A DNA stretch of 64,000 nt. Source: Lycocorax pyrrhopterus obiensis (taxonomy: Eukaryota > Chordata > Aves > Passeriformes > Paradisaeidae). Each line of letters opens with the position of its first letter. The stretch's first letter is position 1. Below, in pieces: positions 13,283 to 24,691 of this stretch. Location of the stretch: NCBI GenBank assembly GCA_014706295.1, contig JACSVZ010000007.1, forward strand, positions 38,115,133-38,179,132, read 5' to 3'. A program made the position numbers and the translations under genes. The notes beneath the pieces were generated by a model. That model did not search any database. It was not told where the DNA came from and was given only the letters and a program-made list of their open reading frames with translations.

Positions 13283-16200
13283 TACATGTATGTGATACAA
13301 GTAATAGAAATAAAAGTGCTTTTTATCACACTGCTTTAAACTTTAATAGGAAGACAAGATTTACAAAGTAAATTTTAGTTAGTCCTAGTGCACTCGCTCT
13401 CACGCAGTTCGACTACAGACCCTCTCTTGAAACTACCTGAAAGCTCTGCATGCCAAGTGATCAGAGATGGTGTGTGTGGGGCCAGTTGGGTATTTTCCAG
13501 CCTTGCTATGATGTGAAGATGTTGCTGACTGTTAGGTGTTCCTACATTGTCCTATTCTCCTTCCATCATCATACCGAGATGGCTTTTTGATGTATAAAGA
13601 TTATGAAACAGAGATGAACACTTCAGAGAACTGGGCCACTTTAGTTGTTAATGAAATATTCTCATAGACTTGTCATCATTATTCTATATTACAGAATATA
13701 CAGTTAAATATTAACTTCAAAGCATTTAACTAATTTTTCACCTTAGAAATGGTGCTTTTCCTGTCACTTCATTTTCTGCCACATAAACAGAGTAAAGAGC
13801 TCATAATCCAGAATTTCCATAAGCTCTCCCCAAATCGCTAGGGTATATCATCCATTTATTTTGTAAGTATTAAAGATTAAATAATTTGCAGATTATTTTA
13901 AAGACAAACATGATAGCTGTATTTCATTACAATTATTTCTTTCAAGATTTGTACCAGTCAATCTTTCAGTAATTATCTACAAATATTGTGGCATTCAAAA
14001 AGAGCATTTTTGCTGAAATTCATGTTAGTTTTCCTCACCAAGAATATGTGTGATATCCTTTCTAATTTCATTTGTTAGAGGGTAAATATTCTAGGTGATG
14101 GCCACTTGGCCTTCATTAGGGTTTGAACTCACAGTTGTAAAACGAACTGTAATTGTAAAATGATTGCTTGTAGACAACCAGTTGGCAGCTTGGACAGTGT
14201 GCTCACCTGCACATCTGAATAAAACACTGTCCAGCAATACAGGACTGTGGGTGCCATCTGGATGCTTCGTTTTCCTTCCTTTAGAGCAATATCCGCATAA
14301 ATGCAAACAAGGCAAGATTTGCAATTAATATCCTGTATTAGACTTAGCTGATATGGTGGGAAAATTAGATGGGCATACCAGCACTTCTTTGAATCTGTGA
14401 ATGCATGCACTTTGAAGGAGTTTTTTAAAAAGAAAACAGTATCTTAATGTGCATTTCTTACATGTATATGAATGTGAAACACTATTATATACATATAGTT
14501 TACCTACGTAGTTGACATTTGTAATTTAGCGTGCATATAAAATGCCAAAATTTGCTTAAATTCAATGTTTGAAATGTAGTACCTGGAGGGATACTAAGGA
14601 AAGACAATTGTTTCTCTTTGTATTTCTATCAAAATAAAAGAAGGATAACAGCTACAACATAAGGATCTTATTTTCTGACCTTGAAGGTTTCTGAAAAACA
14701 GGTTGTGCACTTTAACTTATTTAAATGTCCTTCATTTATGGCCTGCAATATCCAACAGTTTAAAGTTGTTAATTAAGACTAATCATTATGAAAAAGTATG
14801 TAAGAGGATGAAAGTTTTTATTAGCTTTTTATAGTGTGGCAGCAGGTCAAAACAGAGATTATCTACCACAATTCTAAAGTTCAATTTGGTCATTTAATTA
14901 ATTGTTTGGAATGCTGGCTTAAGTGTTAGCCCTATGCAATCAAAGAACTTTTTTGTCTCCTGCATAAACTTTTGGGTTTGGTATATTCTCAGTTGCTTAT
15001 AGCCATTAGATATATGCTAAAAGTAACATGTATAGTTTGTCATGAATGCCAGCCATCACACATTTTTTGCTTAAGAGCAGCATTGGGATCAGCCTACTTT
15101 TCAGTAACCAGGAAATTAGTTCTGTTTTGGGAATATCCACCAGGAAGATCAGAAGCAAGGTTACTGGTAAGACCATAGGTATTGGGTTTTTTCTACCACT
15201 TTCTAGCAATGCTATAGTTGCTTACTACTTTTGAACCAAGATATTTATTTGAAATTGCTTGATTAAAAAAATAATCCATTGTTGTTCATTCTGCCATCTG
15301 TTTTTGCATTTACAAGAGTACCATTAGCATAATTAACACCCTTTTCCTCCCAGTCTCTCTTACATTTCCATGTACTCCAGCTTATTTATACAATTTTAAG
15401 TGAGGATACATTTTATTGTTAAATCATAGAATTGAGCTCATTGTTAAAATTTTGTCTTGTTAAAATTCTATCTTAAAGTATTGTCTTCAATTCTAAATTG
15501 GGAATATGGTAGTGTTTAACTTAAAATTATATAAACCTATTCTTTTACAGTCTTTAAAATATTGATGATATTGAGAAGGCAGGTAACTAGAGCAGTAAGC
15601 AAATAATTTTAAAGAAGAATGCATTCACTTCAGGTACCTGCCACTTCTTAAATTTTGCCCAATACGTTTATGGAGTGGCAGCACTCAGTCCTGTAGGTCT
15701 TGTCCCTATGTAGTTTAAATAATTTTTTAAAAAATCTGAAACTGCAGCAAGGATGGCTAATGAGAGGTAATCAAATGAGCATTTCCACCATTACTTTGAC
15801 ACAATACGACTCTGACTCGCTTTTTCACACATTTTGGATCCAGGATTTGCAAAAGTCACTTCTTCTCCTACAGAATGCATCTCAAAGAAAACAATAATTG
15901 TTGAACCACACATAGTTGATTTTTAGCAAGAATCGAAGAAAATTATGCATTTAACTAATTAAATCCTACATTTTCAGGAATCCTTGGATATCCAATGTCT
16001 GTATTTTCAATGACTTTAACTCACAAAGACAAGGAGTGGTTTTCCTGTTTTAAAGCTCATTAAGGCCATTTAAATATACAAAGTTTTGTATGTGTGGTCA
16101 ATGCGTACATGTATGAATGGTATTTTGCACAGGCTACTCCATTTACAATCAGGTATTTAATTTTTGAACCACTGGATTTCATTGGAAGCCAGCTGTCAAA

Positions 16201-17567
16201 TTTCACATAAGTCCATGTAGTGTTTCAAAAAAATGAGGTCATACATTCATTCAAATCATTAAAATAATTTCTTCCTGCCTTTGCTGCTTCTTCTGATTAC
16301 ATTCTTCTCCAGTCAGGCCACACTCTTTTCATTCTCCTCAGCTTCCTGTTCAACACCTTCACCTGGGAGCATGTCTGTACTGAACAAATGCTGACTCAGC
16401 ATAAGCACTAATTTTCCAGGGCAGTGTGGAACTCTGAGATGTGGTAATTAGACCACATGCATTCTTCCCCATACTATGCAGTGTGGCTCCATCCTTAATT
16501 CCCCTTTTATTCCCCTGCTCCATTCATCTGCAGCTCCTGCCCTCAGCTGCCTGCGCACTTGGGTAAAGGAGTCTCTTCACCATAATGCCAGGGTGAGCAG
16601 AGAGAGACTATTTCTTACAGTATGGATGATGGAAGCCAGAAGAGGAAACCCAGGTGCTACCAGTGATTATCTGGGGTTTGTGAAAGCTGGCAGAAAACCA
16701 GATGTGCATAGCAGCTTGCCAAACACTTGATGTATTCATAGGTTTTCCTTTACTGGAATCATCTTACTGCATGCTTTCTTACATAGCTTGCTGTTCTTCC
16801 TGCAGTTTTTGTTCCATTTATTTTTGTTTAAATGAGGAACAGATTTTCTGGAAGGGGATTCTTTCTAGTGGTTATGGGGTTTAATAGAGTTGGGGTTTCT
16901 CTAGAACCTACATTATTTACCTCTTAGCAGCTGCTGGAGTATGTATTCATAGGCACGTATGACAGTGAATGAAAATGAATGAAATATTCTGATGGACTGT
17001 TCCAGAAAGTTTCTGTTAAATAAGAATTTTGTCATCATTGTGTACCTTCAGACCAACCATATAAATCTGTGGTGTGCTTTATGTAAAGTTAAATTTTTCA
17101 CAGTAGCATGTTGCCTAGTGTTTAAGACATTGACAACACATGAAACAATACCTGTCAGCTTTGATGGCCAAAACATGGATAGCAACATAGGCAGTGAGCA
17201 AGTGATGGCGAAGGAGTAATATCAGTATACCTGTTAAAGAGTGGAATTATATAGAGGAATTATAGCTCTGTCTGGCAATATCTTCTTTTTTCTCCAGCAC
17301 TCAATTTTGCATTACCTTATTCCTCTGCCTAAAATTGTATAGGGAAAAACATGGTTTTCTATTTGTGTAGACATCGATTCAGTATAGCTGCTCACCTTAA
17401 ACACTGAACATGTCAGTATTTCACACAAAATCATTTATTTAAAGAGAACTTTTGCATCAATATTGAAAATCTAGACCACGATGAAGAATCTTGATGTCAA
17501 ACTCTATCTAAAATTTCTCGTTATTGGTCCAAAAATAGTACTTCTTGCAGAATTGTAATCTCTGTTC

Positions 17568-18138
17568 TGGTCAGCACATCAAGGGAGGTGATTCTCCCCC
17601 ACTACTCTGCCCTCGTGAGACCCCAGCTCAAACACTGCAGCTAGGTCTGAGGCCCCCAGAACAAGAAAGATGTGGACCTATAAGAGTGGGTCCAGAGGAG
17701 GGACACAGTTGATCAGAGGTCTGGAGCACCTCTCCTGCGAAGACAGTCTGAGAGAACTGGCGTTGTTCAGCCTGGAGAAGAGAAGGCTCCAGGGAGATCT
17801 CACTGCAGCCTTTCAGAACTTAAAGGGAACATATAAAAAAGAGGGGGAGGGACTTTTTGTTGGGTAGATAGTGATAGAACAAGGGGGAAAGTTTTAAAGA
17901 AGAGAGATTTAGATCGGATGTTAGGAAGAAATCCTTTACTGTAAGGGTGGTGAGGCACTGGAACCGGTTGTCCTGAGAAGATGTGGATGCCCCATGGCTG
18001 GAAATGTTCAAGGTCAGATTCAATGAGATCCAGGACAATCTGGACCTCAGATCTAGTGAGTGGCATCCGTGCCCATGGGGGCAGATTTGGAACTAGATGA
18101 TTTCAGGGTCCCTTCCCGCTCAAGCTATTCTATGATAG
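17568..18138 (+). mobile_element. CR1 LINE 3' end (plus)
   Basis: Plus-strand CR1 3' segment of about 570 bp. It holds the ORF2 C-terminal coding block (translation includes LIRGLEHLS and LFSLEKRRL), then the 3' untranslated part with the AGATGATTTCAGGGTCCCTTCC-type motif and ends at CTATTCTATGATAG, the CR1 terminal octamer repeat type. The 5' end is truncated, the 3' end is intact, the ordinary outcome of CR1 insertion. Confidence 0.93.
17670..17867 (+). pseudogene. CR1 ORF2 C-terminal fragment
   Basis: A 65-codon open stretch encodes the CR1 tail block [17 protein letters not shown] followed by LFSLEKRRL, then stops early. The same block occurs in the minus-strand CR1 at 63010-63393, which confirms the identity. 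Dead remnant. Confidence 0.8.
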
Positions 18139-20007
18139 TCTTGCATTCTCCTTCAAAACTAGTGAGTTACTATTGAGACAATGTATAGTGGGAGATTCTT
18201 TCTTTATTCAGGCAATCAATGTCTTTAAGCATAGAAATACTTGGCTGTATGCCTAATATAGGCGTGTTTTGAAAATCTTGTTTCTAAACACCTCTTCTTG
18301 CAGTATGATGGCTATTTCTTCAAAGTTTGCTCTTTGAATATTTATCAAGCTCCTCAGTTATCTAGGCTTTTGCATTCTTATGAAATCAATGCCAAAGGTA
18401 GTGTTGATGTCTGACACTGTGTTGTACTCCTGGGTGGGAGTTGGTGATATGTGGAAATAATATTGCTGCAAATCTATGGAGAAATGTTAGTGTCTAACCT
18501 GATAGAATTGCAACAAAGCATAACAAGCAAACAAGCAAACCCATTCTAGGTTCAGGTAATAAACATTGCAGCTGAAGGAGGAAGAAAAAAGTGGGATTAG
18601 ATGGGAAAGACCATTATTGTATCAAAATGATGCATCTGCGAGCTCCTTTCATGAGTGTTTTATGACTAGGCAAACACATTTTCGTGTTGGCTTCTGCAGT
18701 AAATGTTTCTCCTTTATTACTTGATAGCCACTTAGAATTTAGCCTGATTTTTAACAGAGCTAACATACAGTACTAGGAAAATTTATTTGAATAAAATAAA
18801 GCTACATTCTTCTAAACTGGAGTCATAATATTAATACTTAAAATACACAGCAACATGCTGGGAAAATGGGATAGTTATTTAGATATATTATAAAATGTAT
18901 CCCACTACTTTGATGTGATTCACTACTATTTCACCAAACCAATTTAACAGTCTCCTGTGGAGAGGGAATAGTGCAATTAAAATTAGTAACAGAGATTTTC
19001 ACATTCGTATATCTAATTCAGGGATGGGTGATAATGAATTAAATACTTTTTCCTTCTTCTGAAGTTAAATCATTATTAAATGAATCTGAGCTAGAATTCA
19101 TATTTAAAGAGTGTGCATGTGTGCAGTCGCAGCATCTGGGGACAGATTTTTACATGGGAAATAGGTGTTCCAGCTCAGGTTTACATATTAGGTGTCTTTT
19201 TTGTTTGGTTGCATTTTCTTCCATTAGATTCTTGAAAATCAAGAACCTCAATTGTTTAAAATTATTTGAATTATTTTGCAGTATGCTGTTCTCCCAAAAA
19301 ATAAGAACTTCCTGGGAAGAGAACTGCTGTCATTAAATTTGCCTTGGTCAAAAATTAAGGAAGGTAGAGCAAAAGATTGATAGCCCTGGGAAAAATGGTC
19401 TCTAGACACTTGTTAATCAGACACTGGAAAATCCAGTGGATAATTCTCCAGGGTGAAGTGGCTAAATTTGTTTGTAGATATTATGAATAAGAAGCAGTTC
19501 ACAACTCATTACAAAGCAACCTAAAAAAAAATAACAAGGATATGCTGTTTTCTATGGATCACATTACTCTGAAAAAAAACCTCTCTGAAACACCAAAGCC
19601 TCCTCTGGTGCTTCCCATAATAGACAAGGAAATTAGATACCACTTTTTAAGCAGATAAGTCAGTATAGCAAGAGTCACATTAACCCTTCACCTAGCCACA
19701 GATTAAATAATAGTTGTATATTGGTAGGGGTCTATTGGTAAGATAATATCTTTGATGACTCTTACTGTATCACTGAATTTGAAATAAATGTAATCACTTT
19801 TGTTTCTCAATAAAAGCTTTTAAACAAGTGAACGAACAAACCAACCCATGCCCCTGTGCTGATGCACTTGCCCTTGCAGATAGTATGTAAATACCAAAAA
19901 ATGTAAATTATCCATTTGTTAGAGACCTGACCAGTAATGTGCTGATGAAGAACAGGAGTCAAAGCAGAGTTTAAGACAAAATTTTTTTTTAATACAGTGT
20001 TACCATG
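18139..20007. other. Gene-free AT-rich unique sequence
   Basis: No recognisable gene or element. A short AACAAGC-type tandem lies near 18521-18540, and the flank before the next LTR has a T run. Confidence 0.5.
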
Positions 20008-21096
20008 TGTGATGGTTTGATCTTGGCTGGATGCCAGGTGACCACCAAAGTCACTCTGCCAACTCCCCTCCTCAGCTGAATATGGGAAGAGAAAACATAA
20101 GGAAAGGGTCACGGATCAAGATAAGGACAGGGAGGGATCACTCACCAATTACTGTCACAGGCAAAACAGGCTGAGCTTGGGGAAATAATTAATTAATTAC
20201 CAATTAAATCAGGTTAGGATAATGAGAAATAAAACCAAACTTTAAAAACACCTTCCAACCCCCTTCCTTCTTGCAGGACTTTACTTCCCAGTTCTCTACC
20301 TTCTCACTCTCAGTGATGCAGGGAGATGGTGACTGGAGAGTTTCATTCAGTTTATCACACGTCGTCTCTGCCACTCCTTCCTCCTCAAGGGGAGGACTCC
20401 TCGGATTCTTTGCTCCATTGTCGAGTCTCTCCCATGGGAGACAGTCTTCCATGAACTTCTCCAATGGCGGGTGCCTCCAATCTGCTGCGGTTCTTCACAA
20501 ACTGCCCCAATGTGGGTCCCTTCCACGTGGTTCTAGAGCATGGGTCCCCAGGAAACCTGCTACAGCATTGGCTCCTCTCTCCATGGGGCCACTGGTCCTA
20601 CCCAGAGCCTGGCTCCGGCATGGGCTTTCCATGGGGTCACAGCCTCCTTTGGGCACATCCACCTGCTCTGACGTGAGTTCTTCCAGGGGCTGCAGGTGGA
20701 TATCTGTTCCACCGTGAACCCCCACGGACAGCAGGGGCACATCCTGTCTCACCATGCTCTGCACCACAGGCTGCAGGGAATCTCGGCTCTGGTGCCTGGA
20801 GCACCTCCTGCCCCTCCTTCTTCACTGACCTTGGTGTCTGCAGAGTTGTTTCTCCCACATATTCTCAGTCCTCTTCTCTGGCTGCAATTTGCTTTTGCTT
20901 TCCTCTTCTTAACTCTGTAATCCCAGAAGTGCTAACACTGTGGCTGAAGGGCTTGGCCTTGGCGAGTGGCAGGTCTGCCTTGGAGCTGCTTGACATTGGC
21001 TTCATCAGACACAGGGAAAGCTTCCAGGGCTTCTTACAGAAGCCACTCCTGTAGTCCCCCCCATCTGCAAAAACCTGGCCACACAAACCAAATACA
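20008..21096 (-). mobile_element. Solo LTR, avian ERVL-type, about 1.1 kb (minus)
   Basis: On the minus strand this starts TGTATTTGGTTTG and ends AACCATCACA, giving TG...CA termini over 1,089 bp. The body, with its repeated CATGG/CACGG and CTGCAG units and GC-rich tract around 20500-20800, matches a long bird ERVL LTR type I recognise. There is no internal region, so it is a solo LTR. The flanking five bases are CCATG and TTATG, sharing three of five, so the target duplication is decayed or the ends are off by a few bases. The promoter's TATA region appears degraded (minus strand GAGTTAAGAAG near 20905-20917). Open frames up to 148 codons inside it on both strands are a by-product of its higher GC content. 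Confidence 0.88.
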
Positions 21097-21860
21097 TTAT
21101 GGGGTTCTTTTGAGGTATTTTACACGAGTTCCTGCATGTTGCTCATCACTTTCTGACTGAATTGCAGTATCTTCTGTGCACCTTAAACTTTATTACCTGC
21201 ATGAAGAAAACAACACTTCATAGGATAAATAATTTTTAGGCTTTACTTTTAAAATATATATTGTAAACGGATTGCAGACATGACAATGAACATTCCTTTA
21301 AATGCCTTGTACTCTGTGTATTGATTGCTTACTTTTTTAAGATGAAAAAAGTCTGAAACATACTTATTTTAAATGTGAGGGAAGGCTTATGTCTTGTCCA
21401 GATTAGAAAAAAGTCCTAAAGATGGTTGTATGTTAAATCTAAACTGATTATACTCATATGAAGTCGAAAAGTATCTTTTAACTTACAATTTAATTTATAA
21501 TTGTGCCTTGTGCTGTGCTGATTACTGAATGAATGCTTTAGTTACCAAACTCATATTTGCAGAAGAGATGTGAAAACTGAGGTGTCTGTGCATTTCACTT
21601 AAGCACAGAATGCCACAGGATGCAGAAGGCTAAGTGATAGAAAAGGGATTTCTGCAGTTCTGCAGGAGCTTGCTGTGAGACAGTATGTTGCAAAGCAAGT
21701 ATGCAAGTTAGGCAGTGGAGGTGTTTAATAGATTTTTCTGCTTTTAAAATGGAGGACCCCAGGTTTTATATGTTCCTGTGACTCAGATTTGTTTTATAGC
21801 ACCAAGACAAATCAGATGGTTGAGGTTCCACCAAGAGCGTTAATCAAATGAAACAGCGTG

Positions 21861-22010
21861 TTTTAAATTATGCAAATGAGCCACCAAAGAAATGTGATGA
21901 CATCCAGTCTCACATGCTTCATGTACTGCATTGGCACTGTGCGAGGCCAGAATGCTTTGTAATGTTATTATTTCCCATTTACCTGCAGTGTTGCCCCGAG
22001 GTTCTGAGAA
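21861..22010. promoter_or_regulatory. Candidate conserved non-coding element with octamer site
   Basis: Contains an exact POU octamer ATGCAAAT (21870-21877) in a TTATGCAAATGAG context within low-repeat, mixed-composition DNA. Conservation is inferred by appearance only. Confidence 0.3.
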
Positions 22011-22959
22011 CTTTAAGTGCAGTAAGTTTTCTTTTCTCCATCCCTTTCTTTTCTTCCCATCACAAAGGTGATAAATCATAGTGACCTTCCTTGTAGTAAA
22101 GAAGAATGGGCAAGTCTTTATGCAGCCTCTGTCAATGCCATCCTTTCAGACTGCTGAAAGAGGTCACCAAGATCAAATATAGACATCTCGCACTACAGTG
22201 GAGTATGTGACCTTGAACTTTTTCCCAGCACCTGCCAACCCATCAATAGCCAGTTTTAGGATACAGCCAGGCTGAGGTTACTGTAAGCCTTATGTTGAAG
22301 CAGAGCTTTGAGCAAATGAGTGACCATTTATGTCAGCTGGAAAAGGCTTTAAATACAATTGTACTGCTGCGGTTTGCAGTCAAACTTTGAGTCTTGGTGA
22401 AGCCTGTGTGTTTTGTGAGAGAGCTGCTGGATCTGACTGTTGGGGACAGTTGTATAATTTGGGGACTGTTGTATAGTTTGGCTTCCTTGTCTCTGCCTGT
22501 GCAGCAGATACAAGGTTTTCCTGGGTCCTTTTTGACCATCCTTTAGCCTTGCACAGAGGGGGAGGAAAGGATTAGCCCTAAATTCCTGTGGTCATCTGTC
22601 TCATTGACTGATATGCAACCTCACTTTTGATTCTGTTAAAAGTGCTGCTATTTAAATGTCTGATTTTCCCTATGCATGTGTTCACTTCAGACAGAGAGCC
22701 ACAAGACCCCTTCATTGCACTCATGTGATCAGCAATGCACAGAAGTGGTTCAAGGAATGAACCAAAGTTTACAGTCTGGTTCAGTAATTCATTAATTTAA
22801 GGCAGTCTATTTATTGTCTAATTTGCTTACTTCAACTATTTTCTAATTGAAGGTATCTTTCTTGTATTGTAATTTACTGACAGCAATGTCAATTTTTACA
22901 TGTCTGTATTGCAGCAAAACAATTATCGTAAAGCACAATTGCATTGTGTAAACAGTAAT

Positions 22960-23450
22960 ATTTAAGGCAGTCCATTTGCCTGAATACATTAGAGTCCATT
23001 AAAATGGACTATTTAAAATGGACTTTCTCCTTATTTTCTACCTTTTGATTGTCACTGTTCACTCAGTTATAAAGTGGTTTGTTGACACCAAATATTTTAA
23101 TAATTCCTTTGCAAGTCCTTCTGCCTATGCCTTTGAGATGCTGCTATAGTAATTAAACTGTCTTTTAGTTGAAATGCTTGCAAAGCGTCCAGTTCTGTGC
23201 CTGGCAGCTGGTGATGCATTATAGAGACATTGAGCTAATCGATTAAAACCGCAGAGACATGGGAGTTGTCTGACAGCACTGTACTAGGATGAAATTAGTT
23301 GGAATTGCATGGTGAAATTAAGGGGAATGCAGGTGATTGCAGCCCTTCTGGGAGAATCCCGGGTGAGAGGGACACTGTGCACTGATCCCTGTGTAATTAG
23401 GACAGCCATGTTTCAACAGTATTTCTAAAGTATTAAAATGGACTGGGTAA
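22960..23450. promoter_or_regulatory. AATGGACT cluster and homeodomain palindrome
   Basis: The octamer AATGGACT, or its complement, occurs five times: 22969-22976, 22993-23000, 23003-23010, 23017-23024 and 23437-23444. The second and third form an inverted repeat with a 2-bp spacer, and three copies share the longer AAAATGGACT. The perfect palindrome TAATCGATTA (23236-23245), which contains the Onecut/Cux-like core ATCGATTA, lies between them. This looks like a binding-site array within a regulatory element; the binding factor is unknown to me. Confidence 0.4.
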
Positions 23451-24410
23451 ATCAGCAGGGTTGTTTCCAGTGAACTTGGCATCCATCCACTGTGACTAAA
23501 ATAACATGAAATTTTTCGGCTGCTAGGAAATGTGAAATTGGACTAATTGTCTTCTAACTAGTCTGCTAGTGTGTTAGTCTGTAGCAGGTCAGGAGTATGA
23601 ATACTATGTGCTTTTAGGTCTATCACTGGAGCTTAAGACATGCTGCTATACAGAGTTTATGGTATAATATTTTTTGGAATAAAGACAATGCAAGTGTGAA
23701 CACGAGCTGAATCGCAGTCCATAAGGGCAGCTTGAATATATTAGCTTGTAAAACTGCCTAAAGGTTCTGCTTTGAAATATTCCAAATGATACTCAAAGAG
23801 GCAGTCCTAACCCTAAACGGTCTAAGTAGAGACATTCCTTTTCAACTGGAACTTGCTTGGAACACAGATGCTAAGGAACTTATAAAAGTATTTTCCAGAA
23901 AAATCATGGTTAGCTTTTCTAGCTAAATGAATCAAAGTTCCACTCTGCCTAATATTACTCTTATAATCATTCTAAGCAGTGCTGGCTGTAAAGGAGTCCA
24001 CTTTCTACTGTGATTCTACATCTCTTCATTTGAATCTGGCAATACTGTTTGGCTAAATTTTCCAGCAGAGTGGGTAGATGTGGAATGCCTGTTTTCAATG
24101 CCAACACCAACACTACTGCTGTGCATTTTATTTTAAAGCAAGATGACAAAAGACCCATTAGATATTAGAAAAGAGGCCTCCTTCTGTCTTCTGGAGGTGC
24201 ACAGGGCAATGAAGACTGTCCTGCTGGAGAAATGGCAACTTCTCTCTCTCCCTTACTCTCCCACAGCCCCACTTCCCCAGAGGGGGGCAGCAGAGGGTGA
24301 TGCCCTCCTAGTAATTTGGGAGCCGGATCTGTCTGGTGGATTCCAGATGTTGCATTTCATGAGGGTTAATGTAAGGGAAGCTGATTGCACTGGAGCTAAA
24401 CTTCATGGTA

Positions 24411-24691
24411 TCCTTCTTCCCCCCAGATACACTGAGTATGATGTCATATGATGTGGAAAATCCCTTTGGTCAGTTTGGGTCACTTTCCTGGTTGTGTCTC
24501 CTCCCAACCTCCCTCAAATTCCATGTCAGTGTGGCAGTATGAAAAGCAGAAAAGGCCTTGGTTCTGTGTAAGCTTAGGAATAACAAAAACATCTCTACAC
24601 TAGCAACACTGTGTTCAGCACAAATCCAAAACCCAGACCTATACCAGCCACTGTGAAGAAAGTTAACTCTACCCCAGCCAAAACCAACACA
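24411..24691 (-). mobile_element. Partial ERVL-type LTR (minus), same family as 6245-6823
   Basis: This holds the 5' (U3) half of the LTR family at 6245-6823: shared blocks include the CAAAGGGAT segment, CCTTTTCTGCTT, and AACTTTCTTCACAGTGGCTGGTAT near the high-coordinate end. It ends at 24691 with a TG start on the minus strand. The R and U5 part is missing at the low-coordinate side, where the similarity stops just after the expected TATA place. Confidence 0.85.

Larger units (their letters stand above)
9651..17567. other. Gene-free AT-rich unique sequence
   Basis: About 7.9 kb with no recognised gene or transposon. It includes a candidate conserved element (10961-11110), a weak possible exon (11244-11418) and an AT-rich inverted repeat (13257-13282). 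Open frames elsewhere are short and unsupported. Confidence 0.5.
21097..24410. other. Gene-free sequence, regulatory-looking
   Basis: No exon or transposon recognised. The region differs from its surroundings in carrying many exact transcription factor cores and an octamer cluster, listed separately. The last 250 bp (24143-24410) are richer in GC and abut the truncated LTR; I cannot assign them. Confidence 0.45.

Noticed and set aside
20204..20920. Open frames up to 148 codons on both strands
   Set aside because: Inside the ERVL LTR, multiple overlapping frames on both strands, no protein domain.
6245..24691. Two same-strand LTRs of one family as ends of an 18-kb provirus
   Set aside because: No gag, pol or env sequence lies between them, the intervening DNA has unrelated CR1 and LTR insertions, and the second copy is truncated.
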